Of a stretch of 64,000 bases of DNA, positions 21,642 through 31,795 are shown one piece after another. The DNA comes from Eunapius fragilis (lineage: Eukaryota > Porifera > Demospongiae > Spongillida > Spongillidae). How positions within the stretch are numbered: position 1 is the first letter of the stretch; each line of letters opens with the position of its first letter. Both the position numbers and the translations under genes were made by a program. Location of the stretch: the NCBI GenBank assembly GCA_963681505.1, contig OY811990.1, forward strand, positions 2,021,472-2,085,471, in the 5' to 3' direction. Under the pieces are notes generated by a model, which was given only the letters and a program-made list of their open reading frames with translations, was not told where the DNA came from and made no database searches.

Positions 21642-24600
21642 CTAATGCAACCTATCAGGTTGACGTCTGTTTCTCTCTGGATACCTTCTTGTGGCCAGTT
21701 CAATTGTGCCTGGTTGCTCTTGTGGAGGCAGTGGTGGCACTTGTAGAGGAGGTGGTGGAGGCCCTGGTTGCATGGGTGGTGCCGGTGCCGGTGGATTTGC
21801 TACTGGAAGTGGACTCTCAACAACAAAGTGCTCAACAAGTGGAGCTTTCCAGTCCATAGGGTGACGTGGCTGCATATGCTGTGCACCACTTTGCACATCT
21901 TCTTTCCCTGATGGTTGGATACGAGGTTGTAGACGATTTACATGTACGACTTTAGTCCTTTTACCATCTGTGATCTCCATAGTAACTGGCGACTTCTTAC
22001 TTTTCACTTTCCACTTTCCTTCCCATCGTGGGTCTAGCTTTCCTGCTGTTGGAATGGATAGCCACACTAAATCTCCAACTTTAAAACTTCGTTCTGCTGA
22101 ATTCTGGTCATAATTTCCTTTTTGGCATTGTGCAGTCACCACAATATGTGCCTCTACAAGATCCTGGAGTTCAGCTAGTTTTGCTCGAAGAGTTCCTTGA
22201 TACTGCAGTGCGTCATAACCAGTGAATGAAGAAAATGTGCTAGATTTTGGCTGCCGACCATACATTAGGACAAAGGGTGATGTCCCAGTCGAACTGTGCG
22301 TAGCTGATCGATAAGCATATAGCACCAAGGGTAAGTTCTTCTCCCAATCATCCTGCCTTTGTGCATAGGTCCTGAGTAACTGCAGCAATGATCTATTCAG
22401 CCGTTCGACCATTCCATCCCCCTCCGGGTGGTAGGCAGATGTGTGACTCTTTTTAATGCCAAATGCTTCTAGGGTTTGACGAAAAATGGTGCTCTCAAAA
22501 TTCTGCCCCTGGTCAGAATGAACAATGTCTGGGATTCCATAAGTGCAAAACAGCTTAACCATTTCCTTCGAAATCCTTTCAGCTGTCTGGTCAGGTATGG
22601 GGATCGCCTCCGGCCACTTTGTGAAATAATCTTGCACTACAAGCAGGTAGCGGTTGTTTCTGTTAGACAGGGGTACTTGTAGAATGTCAATGGCAACCAT
22701 CTGCCATGGTCTACCTATCGGAACATTCACAAGTGGTGCCCGAGTTGGTTTCGTGAGCTTAGACTTTTGACACACTTCACATTCCCTGCAATGCTTTTCT
22801 ACGTCACGAGCCATATTTATCCAGTACGCTTCTTGGCGTACTCGTTCGAGTGTCTTTTGTGCTCCCATGTGACCTGCCGATGATGCATCATGACAGTCTT
22901 TCAATACCTGGTCATGCATAGCCGTAGGCAGCACTGGTACCATGATAGGTTCACAGGTAGGACCTGGCCTGTACTTCCTACACAACACATTCTCATGAAT
23001 GACCAACTGTGACCAAAGTTGTAGATACCTTTTTAATGGTTGCTGTCTCCATTCCTGTTTTGCCTGTGGGCGTTGTGACATTTCTAGTGCATTTTTCAAC
23101 TTCTGTATTATTGCATCCTTCTTCTGTGCCTGTCTGACATCCTCAATCGCCATACCTAAATGAAGAGTGGTGAGAGCTGAGTGAACAGTGAGAGTTGCAG
23201 TATCCTTCCTTCGTGACAAAGCATCAGCGTTACCATTTGACAATCCTTTACGGTACACAATGGAGAAGTCATATTCCTGAATAGCAAGAGACCATCGACA
23301 AAGAAGACCTTCTGATTTCTGTTGGGCCAGCCATTGTAGTGGTGCATGGTCAGTCATTAACTGGAATGGTCGCCCTAAAAGGTAATGACGGAACTGCTTC
23401 ATCCCCCACACTATGGCCAGACACTCTCTCTGTATAACACTGTAATTGGACTCTGATCTTGACAGCGTGCGACTAGCATAGCCAATTACATGCCCTTCTT
23501 GCTCTAATACTGCGCCTAGTCCCACACCGCTTGCATCAGTCTGCAAAATCATTGTACCTGCTTGTCTATCAAACCGAGGAAAAGCCAGAACAGGAGCTTC
23601 AGTTAACCGGCATTTTAGTGACTCAAATGCCTTGTTTCAATGATCTGTCCACTTAAACTCAGCATCGTTGTGTGTTAACTGATGGAGTGGGGCAGCAAGA
23701 TCAGCAAAACCCTTTATGTATCGACGGTAATAAGAAGCAAGCCCCAGAAACTGTCGTACATCTCCTGCATCTACTGGTTTAGGCCACTCTGTTACTGCCC
23801 GAATTTTGCTGTCATCAGGAGACATACCTTTTCCTGAAAATACATGCCCTAGGTATGATACTTGTGACACCCCAATTTGACATTTTACACCCCGTAGTGT
23901 TAATCCAGTTTTTCTTAATCTTCTAAAAGCCTCCTGCAAGTGACCTTTATGCACCTCCTCACTGTCCGAGTGGATTAAAACGTCATCGATATAAGTTGAG
24001 ACAAACGGCAGACCTCGCATGATGATATTCATTAGACGTTGAAATGAACTTGGGGCTCCACTTAGACCAAAGGGCATCCTGGTAAACTGAAACAAACCCA
24101 TCCCTGGACCTGGGCAGAAAGCAGTTTTCTCCTGATCAGCATCATGTACTGGAACTTGCCAGTAGCCACTTTGCAGGTCCAACTTGCTAAAAATTACTGA
24201 ACCTGAAAGACGATCCTGGACTTCATCCACAAGCGGCAATGGGTAAGCATCTTTGTGAGTTCATTTATTCAGTTCCCGATAATCCACGCAGATACGTAAT
24301 TCCCCTGATTTCTTCCTTGCATAGACAGCTGGTGCCATCCACGAACTACTACTCTCTTCAATTATTCCTTTCTGGAGCATGTGCTGGATCTGGCTCTCAA
24401 CTTCTGTTCTGTAGTGTGCTGGTATTCTCCGAGGCGGAACTCAAACTGGTGGTCCATTCGTGGTGATTTTGTGGCATGTGATATTAGTTGTACCTGGTGT
24501 CTTGATGAATAGATCCTTGAACTCATGTACTGTAGAGTTGAAGCAAGGTTTAATGAATTCTGGAAATTCAAAATTTGCCCGATCATCAAATATGGGAATG

Positions 24601-25085
24601 GCACACCCCTCAATGTCTTCCTTATTGTCATCTACCACCGATAGTGCAGCACAGAATTTTATTCTTCTTTGCTTCTCATCTTCCCAGATGGGTGCCAACT
24701 CTAGTGGGATGTAGCAACTCTTTTGCTTGCGGTTCTCATTACTCCTTTTCTTTCCGGCTGGAGTAACAGTGACTGGAGTGGTTGTGAAATCTAAAATAAG
24801 ACATTTATCCTGTAGAAAATCGACTCCTACGATGACAGGAGTGATAAGGTCTTTGACCACAACAAAATGGTGCTTCATCTCTGCGTTTCCAAGGACCACG
24901 GTGGCTTCTACATAGTCCACGATTGGTAGTGCCTCTCCACTGGCTGTCACTAACTTTAGCTTCTGTGGTGGCTGTTGTCTGGTAATTCCTTTAAGACGGG
25001 AAACTAGTTCTTGACGTAAAAGTGAGACCGATGAACCAGAGTCCAGCATTATTTCAGTAGATACCCCAGCTATTTTACCTTCCAT
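21642..25085 (-). pseudogene. Gypsy pol: protease, reverse transcriptase, RNase H, integrase (three in-frame TGA codons)
   Basis: One frame runs from about 25130 to 21642. The protease active site is MLDSGSSVSLLRQ (DSG variant). RT has MAPAVYARKKSGELRICVDY, FSKLDLQSGYWQVPV, FQFTRMPFGLSGAPSSFQR and YIDDVLIHS. RNase H starts ILQTDASGVGLGAVLEQ. Integrase has the HHCC finger (H..H..CRECEVC, about 22900-22760) and DDE residues in MVAIDILQV, IVHSDQGQNFES and DGMVERLNRS. The C-terminus is a GPY-like VGDLVWLSIPTAGKLDPRW region and a Pro-rich tail. In-frame TGA codons are at 24441-24443, 24261-24263 and 23637-23639. It follows gag in the -1 frame. Dead unless stops are suppressed. Confidence 0.95.
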
Positions 25086-25135
25086 TATCGACCCCTCACT
25101 CCTAATTGATGCTACGACAACACAATCCAGTGGGC

Positions 25136-25897
25136 TTACTGTTGTTTGTTGGGATGACTGTTGCCCCCTGCAATCATCCCGTTGGAGTTTCCCTGATTAA
25201 ATCTGCTTCTACAGAAACGCTGAATGTGCCCAAACTTCCCACATTTGAAACACTGGACCGACCTTGTGTGCTCATCACTGCGCCTGCTTCCCAGATGTTT
25301 CAGTGCTGCTACCTGCTCTGTAAGGGCAAGTACTTGGCCTTGAAGTTCCGTTACCACACGATCACGTTGAGACTGTGACACACTCGCGACTGGTTGTTCC
25401 TCTTCTAAAGAAATCAACAATTTAGCACGTTCAAGCGTGGACGCCAATTCTTTAGCATCTCCCGTAGCGCGAAGTTGTCTGCTAACTGCACTAGGCAAGC
25501 CAGCTAGGAATTGGTGCAACAATAGTTGCTCACGAGCACGAGCTTCGAGGTTGGGCATTGCCTGATCCAACAGTAGTTTTAGTTCGTGAACGAAAAGAGA
25601 TAATGCTTCACCGGGAGCCAGCCTTCTTTGGTGGAACTGCTCTAGCGTTGTGAAGGTAGTTGATACCATCGCGGCAGTGAGCTTATCCTTAACAGTTCCG
25701 TAGTCCTTTCTTTCGTCACCGCTAAGGTCGAGCCACGTGGCGAGAGCTTCTCCTTCTAAAAGAGTCGGCAACTTCACAGCCCTCACCTTCTCATCCCAGC
25801 CGTTCGCATCGCTACAAATGTCGAAACGCGTAAGCCATTCTTGTACATTTCCCTATGCGAATGGCTTCGGTAGACTTGTGTGAGTCGAAGACGCCAT
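25136..25897 (-). pseudogene. Gypsy gag with CCHC zinc knuckle (in-frame TAG at codon 15)
   Basis: The ATG at 25897 lies 13 nt downstream of the 5' LTR. The protein begins MASSTHTSLPKPFA, hits TAG at 25855-25853, then continues GNVQEWLTRFDICSDANGWD in the same frame. The capsid-like helical region includes GEALATWLDLSGDERKDYG and LSLFVHELKLLLDQAMP. The nucleocapsid knuckle is CFKCGKFGHIQRFC near the C-terminus. The stop at 25136 overlaps the start of the pol frame, which lies one base back, so expression would need -1 frameshifting. Confidence 0.92.
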
Positions 25898-25910
25898 TCT
25901 CTGCTACCAA
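25898..25910 (-). promoter_or_regulatory. Primer-binding site for initiator tRNA-Met
   Basis: On the element strand the sequence after the LTR is TTGGTAGCAGAGA. TGGTAGCAGAG is complementary to the 3' end of animal initiator tRNA-Met (CTCTGCTA plus CCA). One T separates it from the LTR, and the gag ATG begins immediately after it. Confidence 0.88.
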
Positions 25911-26002
25911 TGTAATAGCGTTAATCACAAAAACCTGTTTCCCTCACGTGCCCACCGATTACATCATACACACGATATATCAATCAATACATAAGTACTA
26001 CA
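25911..26002 (-). repeat. 5' LTR of the gypsy element (92 bp)
   Basis: Identical to 21511-21602. Any promoter, start site and R region must fit in 92 bp. Confidence 0.95.
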
Positions 26003-26383
26003 GCACTATTCAGCGCGGGTGAATGACTTTTAATTTATACCTTGCAAAGCCTTAACACGTGTGTAGACTGTGCTATGATTCTATTGGTCCAATTCCATCA
26101 TATAAATGACAGGGAGGGAAGGGGTGTATGTGTATCAGTTTTGCTAAAAATCTATTGGTCAAATTTGATCCAGTAATAATGCTCCCATCTAAACATGGAG
26201 GTGTAGCCGACTTTTGTATAGATGGATAGTGTGGGAACTCAGGAAGTGAACTACATGGCTCAGTCTAGATCGATAAGTACAATATAAGGAAGCCTTATCA
26301 GATTAAAACAATCTACTGTACACACAGTTGAGTCACCATGCATGCTTTTAGTGAATGGTTTTGTGCAGATCCGTGCTGTACAT

Positions 26384-26462
26384 GGTCGGGCGGGCCCTAC
26401 TACCGCGTTTGGTCAGGTAGTACTTAGGGTGACAAGCCCGACCAAACGGGCCGCCCGACTAT
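26384..26462. repeat. GC-rich hairpin, block B copy
   Basis: GGTCGGGCGGGCCCTACTAC on the left pairs with GGGCCGCCCGACTA on the right. It is a diverged copy of 9588-9668 with a few bases lost in the right arm. Confidence 0.8.
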
Positions 26463-26535
26463 GCTGTACAAATGTTGCATACACAACTTTTTAATGTTAA
26501 TACAGTGTTAATGCAACATGCCATAACATACCTTT

Positions 26536-27059
26536 GGGTGGTAGTGGTTGTTTTGTGACCCCTGCGGTACCGCGTCCTCTCGGAAGCACATTTAGCCAAT
26601 CGGACAGCGGGGTCATTCCAATACCGACTCCTTTTAGAAGCTTTAATGGCAGCTGAATTGTCCTCGTATTTCTGTCTATTAGCAGCGTGGTTCTCCTCGA
26701 GGTCCTCTTCATATCGCCGCCTTTTAGCAGCACGGTTCTTCTCAAGGTCCTCTTCATATCGCCGCCTTTTAGCAGATCGCTTAGACTCAATATCTGCGTT
26801 GTACTGTCGCATACAGAGGCCTTCTTCTTTTCGGGATCGGCCTTGTAGGTGTCGCGTACAGAAGCCTTCTTTTCGGGATCGGCCTTGTAGTTGTCGCGCA
26901 CAGAGGCCTTTCTTCTTTTCGGGATCGGCCTTGTAGCTGTCGCTAACAGAGGCATTCTGATTGGCCTTGTAGAGCGCTCGGGCTTTAGCTTTGTTCTCGT
27001 CTTGCTTCTGGAGGTATTCCGCTCGTTGCTTAGACACTTCTTTGATTACACGAAGGCAT
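26536..27059 (-). pseudogene. Basic charged-repeat protein exon, block B copy
   Basis: The ATG at 27059 starts MPSCNQR and is quickly frameshifted. The main frame reads SKQRAEYLQKQDENKAKARA, then tandem SYKADPEKKK-type units partly out of frame, then RRRYEEDLEKNRAAKRR repeats and WNDPAVRLAKCASERTRYRR. It ends at a donor AAAG/GTATGT near 26536, as in block A. A highly basic, helical repeat protein is predicted. Function unknown. Confidence 0.6.
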
Positions 27060-27794
27060 TTTTAGCAACTTCACTATAATAGCCAAAGTAACAACTATTA
27101 AACTGCGATATGAACACCAAATATATTTAGTGCAGGTTAGAGACCTAAAATTATTAATAAAAATCCATATATACATTTTAAAATAGAACTTGATATGTGT
27201 CTATTTGGATAACGTGCCGGTGAATTTCGAAGCGATTGGTACTATTCCCGTCCTTCTAAACCGTTCCACGCTCGAGTTATGATGGAGAATTATTTTAGGA
27301 CTGGGCACGAGAAACAGAAAATGTTTGTTTCTCTATAACCACACCGTTTTATGCACGGTACCAATGTAGAACTGTAGATCGTTGTGCTCTCATTCCATCG
27401 CGATAAAGAGATAAGCGATCCGTTTCTCCGTTGTCCCTCCAGACGCTAGTCAAGTTTTATTAATGACATTCATCAACCCTCAATCAATTCTATATTGAAC
27501 CTGCTGCCGCAGGTTCAGACTAGTAGTTTGGTATTAAAGCGCATGTTCTTGTTTCCGGTGAGGTACAGGCTAGGTATGATATTGCGTACCTACCGTGAAT
27601 GTGCCAAGTTTTGAGCTGCAAAACACGCCGATAGGGGGAGGTCGCAAGCTGTTACGACGTCATTTTCCACGGTCGAGGTCAAATCTCCGTGTACGGTCAA
27701 ATGCGCACCGCAATAATCTGATTAGCCGGTCAAGACCCCCACTAATCCCCTATATGTCCCGGAGGGGGATTCTAAGTGCCCGGGACACTTAGAA

Positions 27795-27797
<3 letters not shown>

Positions 27798-27829
<32 letters not shown>
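27798..27829. repeat. Poly-C tract
   Basis: About 32 C after a palindromic GTGCCCGGGACACTTAG unit at the right edge of element U. Confidence 0.9.
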
Positions 27830-27971
27830 ACTGGCACTTAGAGTCCCTCTCTAGCTATAGGTTTCTACTGCATTTAGATACCTGCAATTGACCAATCAGA
27901 TTGCGCAAATCACTTCCGCTATTTTCTAAGAATTAACATTCTCACCACAAGGTTTTATGAATATGAATTAA

Positions 27972-28589
27972 CTCTTTGACCGTCAAGTTATCGCTGTATA
28001 TGTGCAATAATTGCACCTCGCGTTCACCGCAAAGTGCACAATTATGTGCACACGTATTTGAAAACCAATCTGTCTCGCAGGGTTACGCACTTTGTGCACC
28101 AAAAAGCACTAAGGACATAAAGCTATGACTGGAGTGTTGGTTTTTAATAAAAAGGAAAGCGGGAACTAACAGCTGCAGGTGTACGTATAATGGCGCCTCT
28201 ATCGTCACTAGCAGCTTTGAATAAGCACCGCTGTTCTACTGAAATAGGGTAGAGCGAAGCCTTTTGAAACACTTGGACCTTAGAAATAACACCAAGGGAT
28301 AAAAATAACGTGTTTCCGTATTCTGTTTCATAGTATCTCGATATGTAAGGCTTCAAATCCCGGCCCACTTGGCTCCGCCTATATCGGGTGTTGTTAGCAA
28401 CCATTGTTTTTAAGGCTAGTACACCAAATTTATCAAAATATACATTACAAAATGCTTTTATATCATAGCAATATCTTTAAGTAAGCTAACCGTGTCATTC
28501 TTCGAGAAGGGCGACTAATAAGTTACGGGTAGCCATAATAGCTGGCAATTAACGACGTCACCCGTATTGCAATATTGACGCTCAAAGAG
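27972..28589. mobile_element. piggyBac-like non-autonomous element (TTAA duplication)
   Basis: TTAA occurs at 27968-27971 and 28590-28593. The left terminus CTCTTTGACCGTCAAGTTAT matches the reverse complement of the right terminus (CTCTTTGAGCGTCAATATTG) with few mismatches. The TTAA target and CYCTTTG-type end are those of piggyBac elements. Inside are palindromes around TGTGCAATAATTGCAC and a minus-strand 86-codon frame (28404-28144) without recognisable domain. At 618 bp it cannot encode a transposase. Confidence 0.75.
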
Positions 28590-28609
28590 TTAACATCCTC
28601 ATCACAACA

Positions 28610-29110
28610 TTGTTTTGGCTCACTACAACTTCACAACAGGTTGTAACAAGCCGGGAACAGTTTCTAATACTTCCTAGTGACAAGCCAATAACAAGCTTGT
28701 TTACATGGTTCGTACAACCTTGTTACATGGTTGAAACAACCTTGATAACAAGGTTGCTACAAGCTTGTCACCAGTTTTATTTGGGTAGCCACGGACATAG
28801 GTTAAAATTTACTAACCTTTAATTGTTGTAGAAGTAACTTTCGGTACGTTCATATCGGTCCTCAATACTAGTACTCTCTTTATCTATAGGCCCATGCAGA
28901 CCAAACACTCCTTAGTTGTGACGTATTTAGCTAGAGGGTCTGGTCCACGAGAGATTTACATGATTCGCCAAGGGTTACCGCACAATAAAACTTCATGTGT
29001 TCATTAACATGTGAACTTGCCCATATATGGGCATCGCTTGGTTTAGGTCCTAAACCATTTCATAGTTTAGGACCTAAACCAGGATTTAGGACCTAAACAC
29101 TCGTCACACC
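28610..29110. repeat. Short-repeat-rich spacer (TTGTAACAAG and TTTAGGACCTAAAC words)
   Basis: 28615-28770 holds many overlapping direct and inverted copies of ACAACCTTGTTAC-like words. 29040-29100 holds three copies of TTTAGGACCTAAAC-like words in both orientations. No gene is seen. Confidence 0.6.
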
Positions 29111-29126
29111 TATCAATGGTAACTGC

Positions 29127-29128
<2 letters not shown>

Positions 29129-29161
<33 letters not shown>

Positions 29162-29578
29162 CTCCGGGACTTATAAGGGATTGGGATTAGTGGGGGATTT
29201 GACAGGTTAATCAGATTATAGCGGTGCGCATTTGACCGTACACGGGGATTTGACCGTACAGGGGGATTTGACCTCGACCGCGGAAAATCAATTATAATCG
29301 TATAACAACTTGTGACCTCCCCCTATCGGCGTGTTTTGCAGCTCAAAACTTGTGACGACCTTGGCACATTCACGGTAGGTACGCAACATCATACCTAGCC
29401 TGTACCTCACCGGAAACAAGAACATGCGCTTTAATACCAAACTACTAGTACAATTATAACTACAACTCTTATAGCGGCACAATATCAGCTGTATACCTAC
29501 AAAGGCTAACGCGCGTTCGTTTTGAATAGCAGGAACGAAACCGTAAGTTATAAAAGGTATCAAACATGTAACGGGACT
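29129..29578. mobile_element. Element U, inverted second copy with intact block B target (cut by assembly gap)
   Basis: The left end has the same CAATGGTAACTGCAA flank and C-tract as 20380-20433, then CTCCGGGACTTATAAGGGAT. It continues as the reverse complement of 27517-27790 and then, without interruption at ACTAGTACAATTAT (about 29443-29456), as the reverse complement of 20520-20651. The remainder is lost in the N run. Confidence 0.85.
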
Positions 29579-29778
29579 NNNNNNNNNNNNNNNNNNNNNN
29601 NNNNNNNNNNNNNNNNNNNNNNNNNNNNNNNNNNNNNNNNNNNNNNNNNNNNNNNNNNNNNNNNNNNNNNNNNNNNNNNNNNNNNNNNNNNNNNNNNNNN
29701 NNNNNNNNNNNNNNNNNNNNNNNNNNNNNNNNNNNNNNNNNNNNNNNNNNNNNNNNNNNNNNNNNNNNNNNNNNNNNN
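29579..29778. other. Assembly gap (200 N)
   Basis: Exactly 200 N. The gap falls inside an inverted repeat next to homopolymer tracts. Proteins predicted across it are meaningless. Confidence 1.
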
Positions 29779-30317
29779 TAACCGCCCCCCCCCCCATTGC
29801 CTTATTCCTGGATCCGCCACTGATAGCAAGCGGTGGATTCACAACTGGGCCAATGGTTGGGGGGGGGGGGGGGGGGGGCGCTTCAGGTCCGAGTTATGGC
29901 AGCCTAGTACCTCACCCAGGAGCCGTCCATTTCTATATATAACTTGTAGTGGATGAGAGTGCGGGGTAGTCGTCGGGAGGGGGTCGTTCGACCGACCCGA
30001 CCCCCCCCCCCCCATCCCCATCCCCACCCCTCGCCCATCTCCTGGCTAGGTTTGGTGTATATGCTTCAAATTGGTCGAGTTGTCACCCCAATTGTCTCCT
30101 AAGAGTCATTTGACTCTGATGGGTGTGGCTATCTAAAGTGAGTGGTTTGCTTTTAATAATGCAATTTACAACCTTTCATGTCTATCTGTGTAGATATGTG
30201 ACACATGGTTTGGTGTATAAATTGGTCAGAGTTGTCACCCGGTCAAGTAGAGGTCATGTGAGTCTAATGGGGATGTGACTGTCTGATGGTGACACTGATG
30301 GTATAGCTATCTCAATT

Positions 30318-30470
30318 ACAGCAAACCTTGCATCACATACACTTGAATGTGCAGACATGAAGGTTTGTCATTAGAAGCAAACCACTCACCTGAGTCAGGT
30401 GAGTGGTTTGCTTCTAGTGACAAACTTTCATGTCTGCACATTCAAGTGTATGTGATGCAAGGTTTGCTGT
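30318..30470. repeat. Near-perfect 153-bp hairpin
   Basis: Arms of about 73 bp run from ACAGCAAACCTTGCATCACA to its complement TGTGATGCAAGGTTTGCTGT, meeting at CACCTGAGTCAGGTG. Only a few mismatches are seen. The word GTGAGTGGTTTGCTT also recurs singly near 30139 and 30511. Confidence 0.93.
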
Positions 30471-30529
30471 TTAAGCTCCCACCCCAATGGTAGGGGTCAA
30501 GTGACTGATGGGTATGAGTGGTTTGCTTC

Positions 30530-31795
30530 ACGTTCACATTCAAAATGTGGAATTCAGCCATAAATTCAGAGCAGCATGTCACCACGACAGTCCACATTGC
30601 AGGGTGAAGGGAGTGACCCACCCCCAAGATGAGAGTGTGACCGGAAGTGGGCGTTACCGCCACGTGAGTCATAGTGTCTCTGTTAAAATGTGAAATTGAG
30701 CCCTAAATTCTGTCACAATTCAGAGCAGCATGTCACCACGACCGTCCACATTTCAGGGTGAAGGGAGTGACCCACCCCCAAGATGATACTGTGACCGGAA
30801 GTGGGCGTTACCGGCACGTGAGTCATAGTGTCTCTTTTAAAATGTGAAATTGAGCTCTAAATTCTGTCACAATTCAGAGCAGCATGTCACCACGACAGTC
30901 CACATTGCAGGGTTAAGGGAGTGACCCACCCACAAGATGAGACTGTGACCGGAAGTGGGCGTTACCGCCACGTGAGTCATAGTGTCTCTGTTAAAATGTG
31001 AAATTGAACCCTAAATTCTGTCACAATTCAGAGCAGCAAGTCACTACGACAGTCCAAATTGCAGGGTGAAGAGAGTGAACCACCCCCAAGATGAGACTGT
31101 GACCGGAAGTGGGCGTTACCGCCACGTGAGTCATAGTGTCTCTGTTAAAATGCCCTAAATTCTGTCACAATTCAGAGCAGCATGTCACCACGACAGTCCA
31201 CATTGCAGGGTTAAGGGAGTGACCCACCCACAAGATGAGACTGTGACCGGAAGTGGGCGTTACCGCCACGTGAGTCATAGTGTCTCTGTTAAAATGTGAA
31301 ATTGAGCCCTAAATTCTGTCACAATTCAGAGCAGCAAGTCACTACGACAGTCCAAATTGCAGGGTGAAGGGAGTGAACCACCCCCAAGATGAGACTGTGA
31401 CCGGAAGTGGGCGTTACCGCCACGTGAGTCATAGTGTCTCTGTTAAAATGTGAAATTGAGCCCTAAATTCTGTCACAATTCAGAGCAGCATGTCACCACG
31501 ACAGTCCACATTGCAGGGTGAAGGGAGTGACCCACCCCCAAGATGAGACTGTGACCGGAAGTGGGCGTTACCGCCACGTGAGTCATAGTGTCTCTGTTAA
31601 AATGTGAAATTGAGCCCTAAATTCTGTCACAATTCAGAGCAGCATGTCACCACGACAGTCCACATTGCAGAGTGAAGGGAGTGACCCACCCCCAAGATGA
31701 GACTGTGACCGGAAGTGGGCGTTACCGCCACGTAAGTCATAGTGTCTCTGTTAAAATGTGAAATTGAGCCCTAAATTCTGTCTCAATTCAGGACA
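30530..31795. repeat. Satellite: eight copies of a 154-bp monomer
   Basis: GAGCAGCATGTCACCACGAC recurs with starts near 30569, 30723, 30877, 31031, 31175, 31329, 31483 and 31637, i.e. every 154 bp except one 144-bp unit with a 10-bp deletion. Each monomer contains GTGACCGGAAGTGGGCGTTA followed by CACGTGAGTCAT (the last copy has CACGTAAGTCAT). There is no long open frame. Confidence 0.95.

Larger units (their letters stand above)
21511..26002 (-). mobile_element. Ty3/gypsy LTR retrotransposon, 4.49 kb, recently inserted
   Basis: Two LTRs of 92 bp, identical as far as I can read, bound a gag-pol unit on the minus strand. The target duplication is GCAC (left flank gtGCAC, right flank GCACtatt); block A supplies the undisturbed equivalent (GTGCACTATAATTC). 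The primer-binding site matches initiator tRNA-Met. Domain order is gag with zinc knuckle, protease, RT, RNase H, integrase. There are four nonsense codons in total (one TAG, three TGA) and no indels seen in pol. Confidence 0.96.
20652..27516. mobile_element. Block B: second foldback-headed element, itself containing a gypsy element
   Basis: Same architecture as block A: foldback head 20652-20951, Pro/Thr exon (-) 21407-21015, GC-rich hairpin 26384-26462, basic-repeat exon (-) about 27059-26536, and end palindrome GAACCTGCTGCCGCAGGTTC at about 27495-27514. Subtracting the gypsy element leaves about 2.4 kb. The empty site (29449 region, inverted) reads ATTGT/ACTAGTAG; the filled site reads ATTGT then ACACGTAAATAAA...GGTTCAG then ACTAGTAG, so no target duplication is needed. 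Confidence 0.75.
20434..27797. mobile_element. Element U: TIR element split by block B
   Basis: The left end CCTCCGGGACATATGGGGGA and the right end, reverse-complemented, CCTCCGGGACATATAGGGGA form an imperfect TIR beside C-tracts. U sequence occupies 20434-20651 and 27517-27797; block B lies between. An inverted copy at 29150-29578 carries the two halves joined (TTGTACTAGTAG), proving the split. U has no recognisable gene. Its right flank holds a second palindromic GTGCCCGGGACACTTAG unit and another C-tract. Confidence 0.75.

Noticed and set aside
23637..24443. TGA recoding (suppressor or alternative genetic code)
   Set aside because: The intact LINE, receptors and other frames use TGA or other stops normally; mutation of CGA is simpler.
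29288..29956. ORFs spanning the N run
   Set aside because: They cross an assembly gap and have no meaning.
30530..31795. CRISPR-like array
   Set aside because: Monomers are contiguous 154-bp repeats without unique spacers, in a eukaryotic context; it is a satellite.
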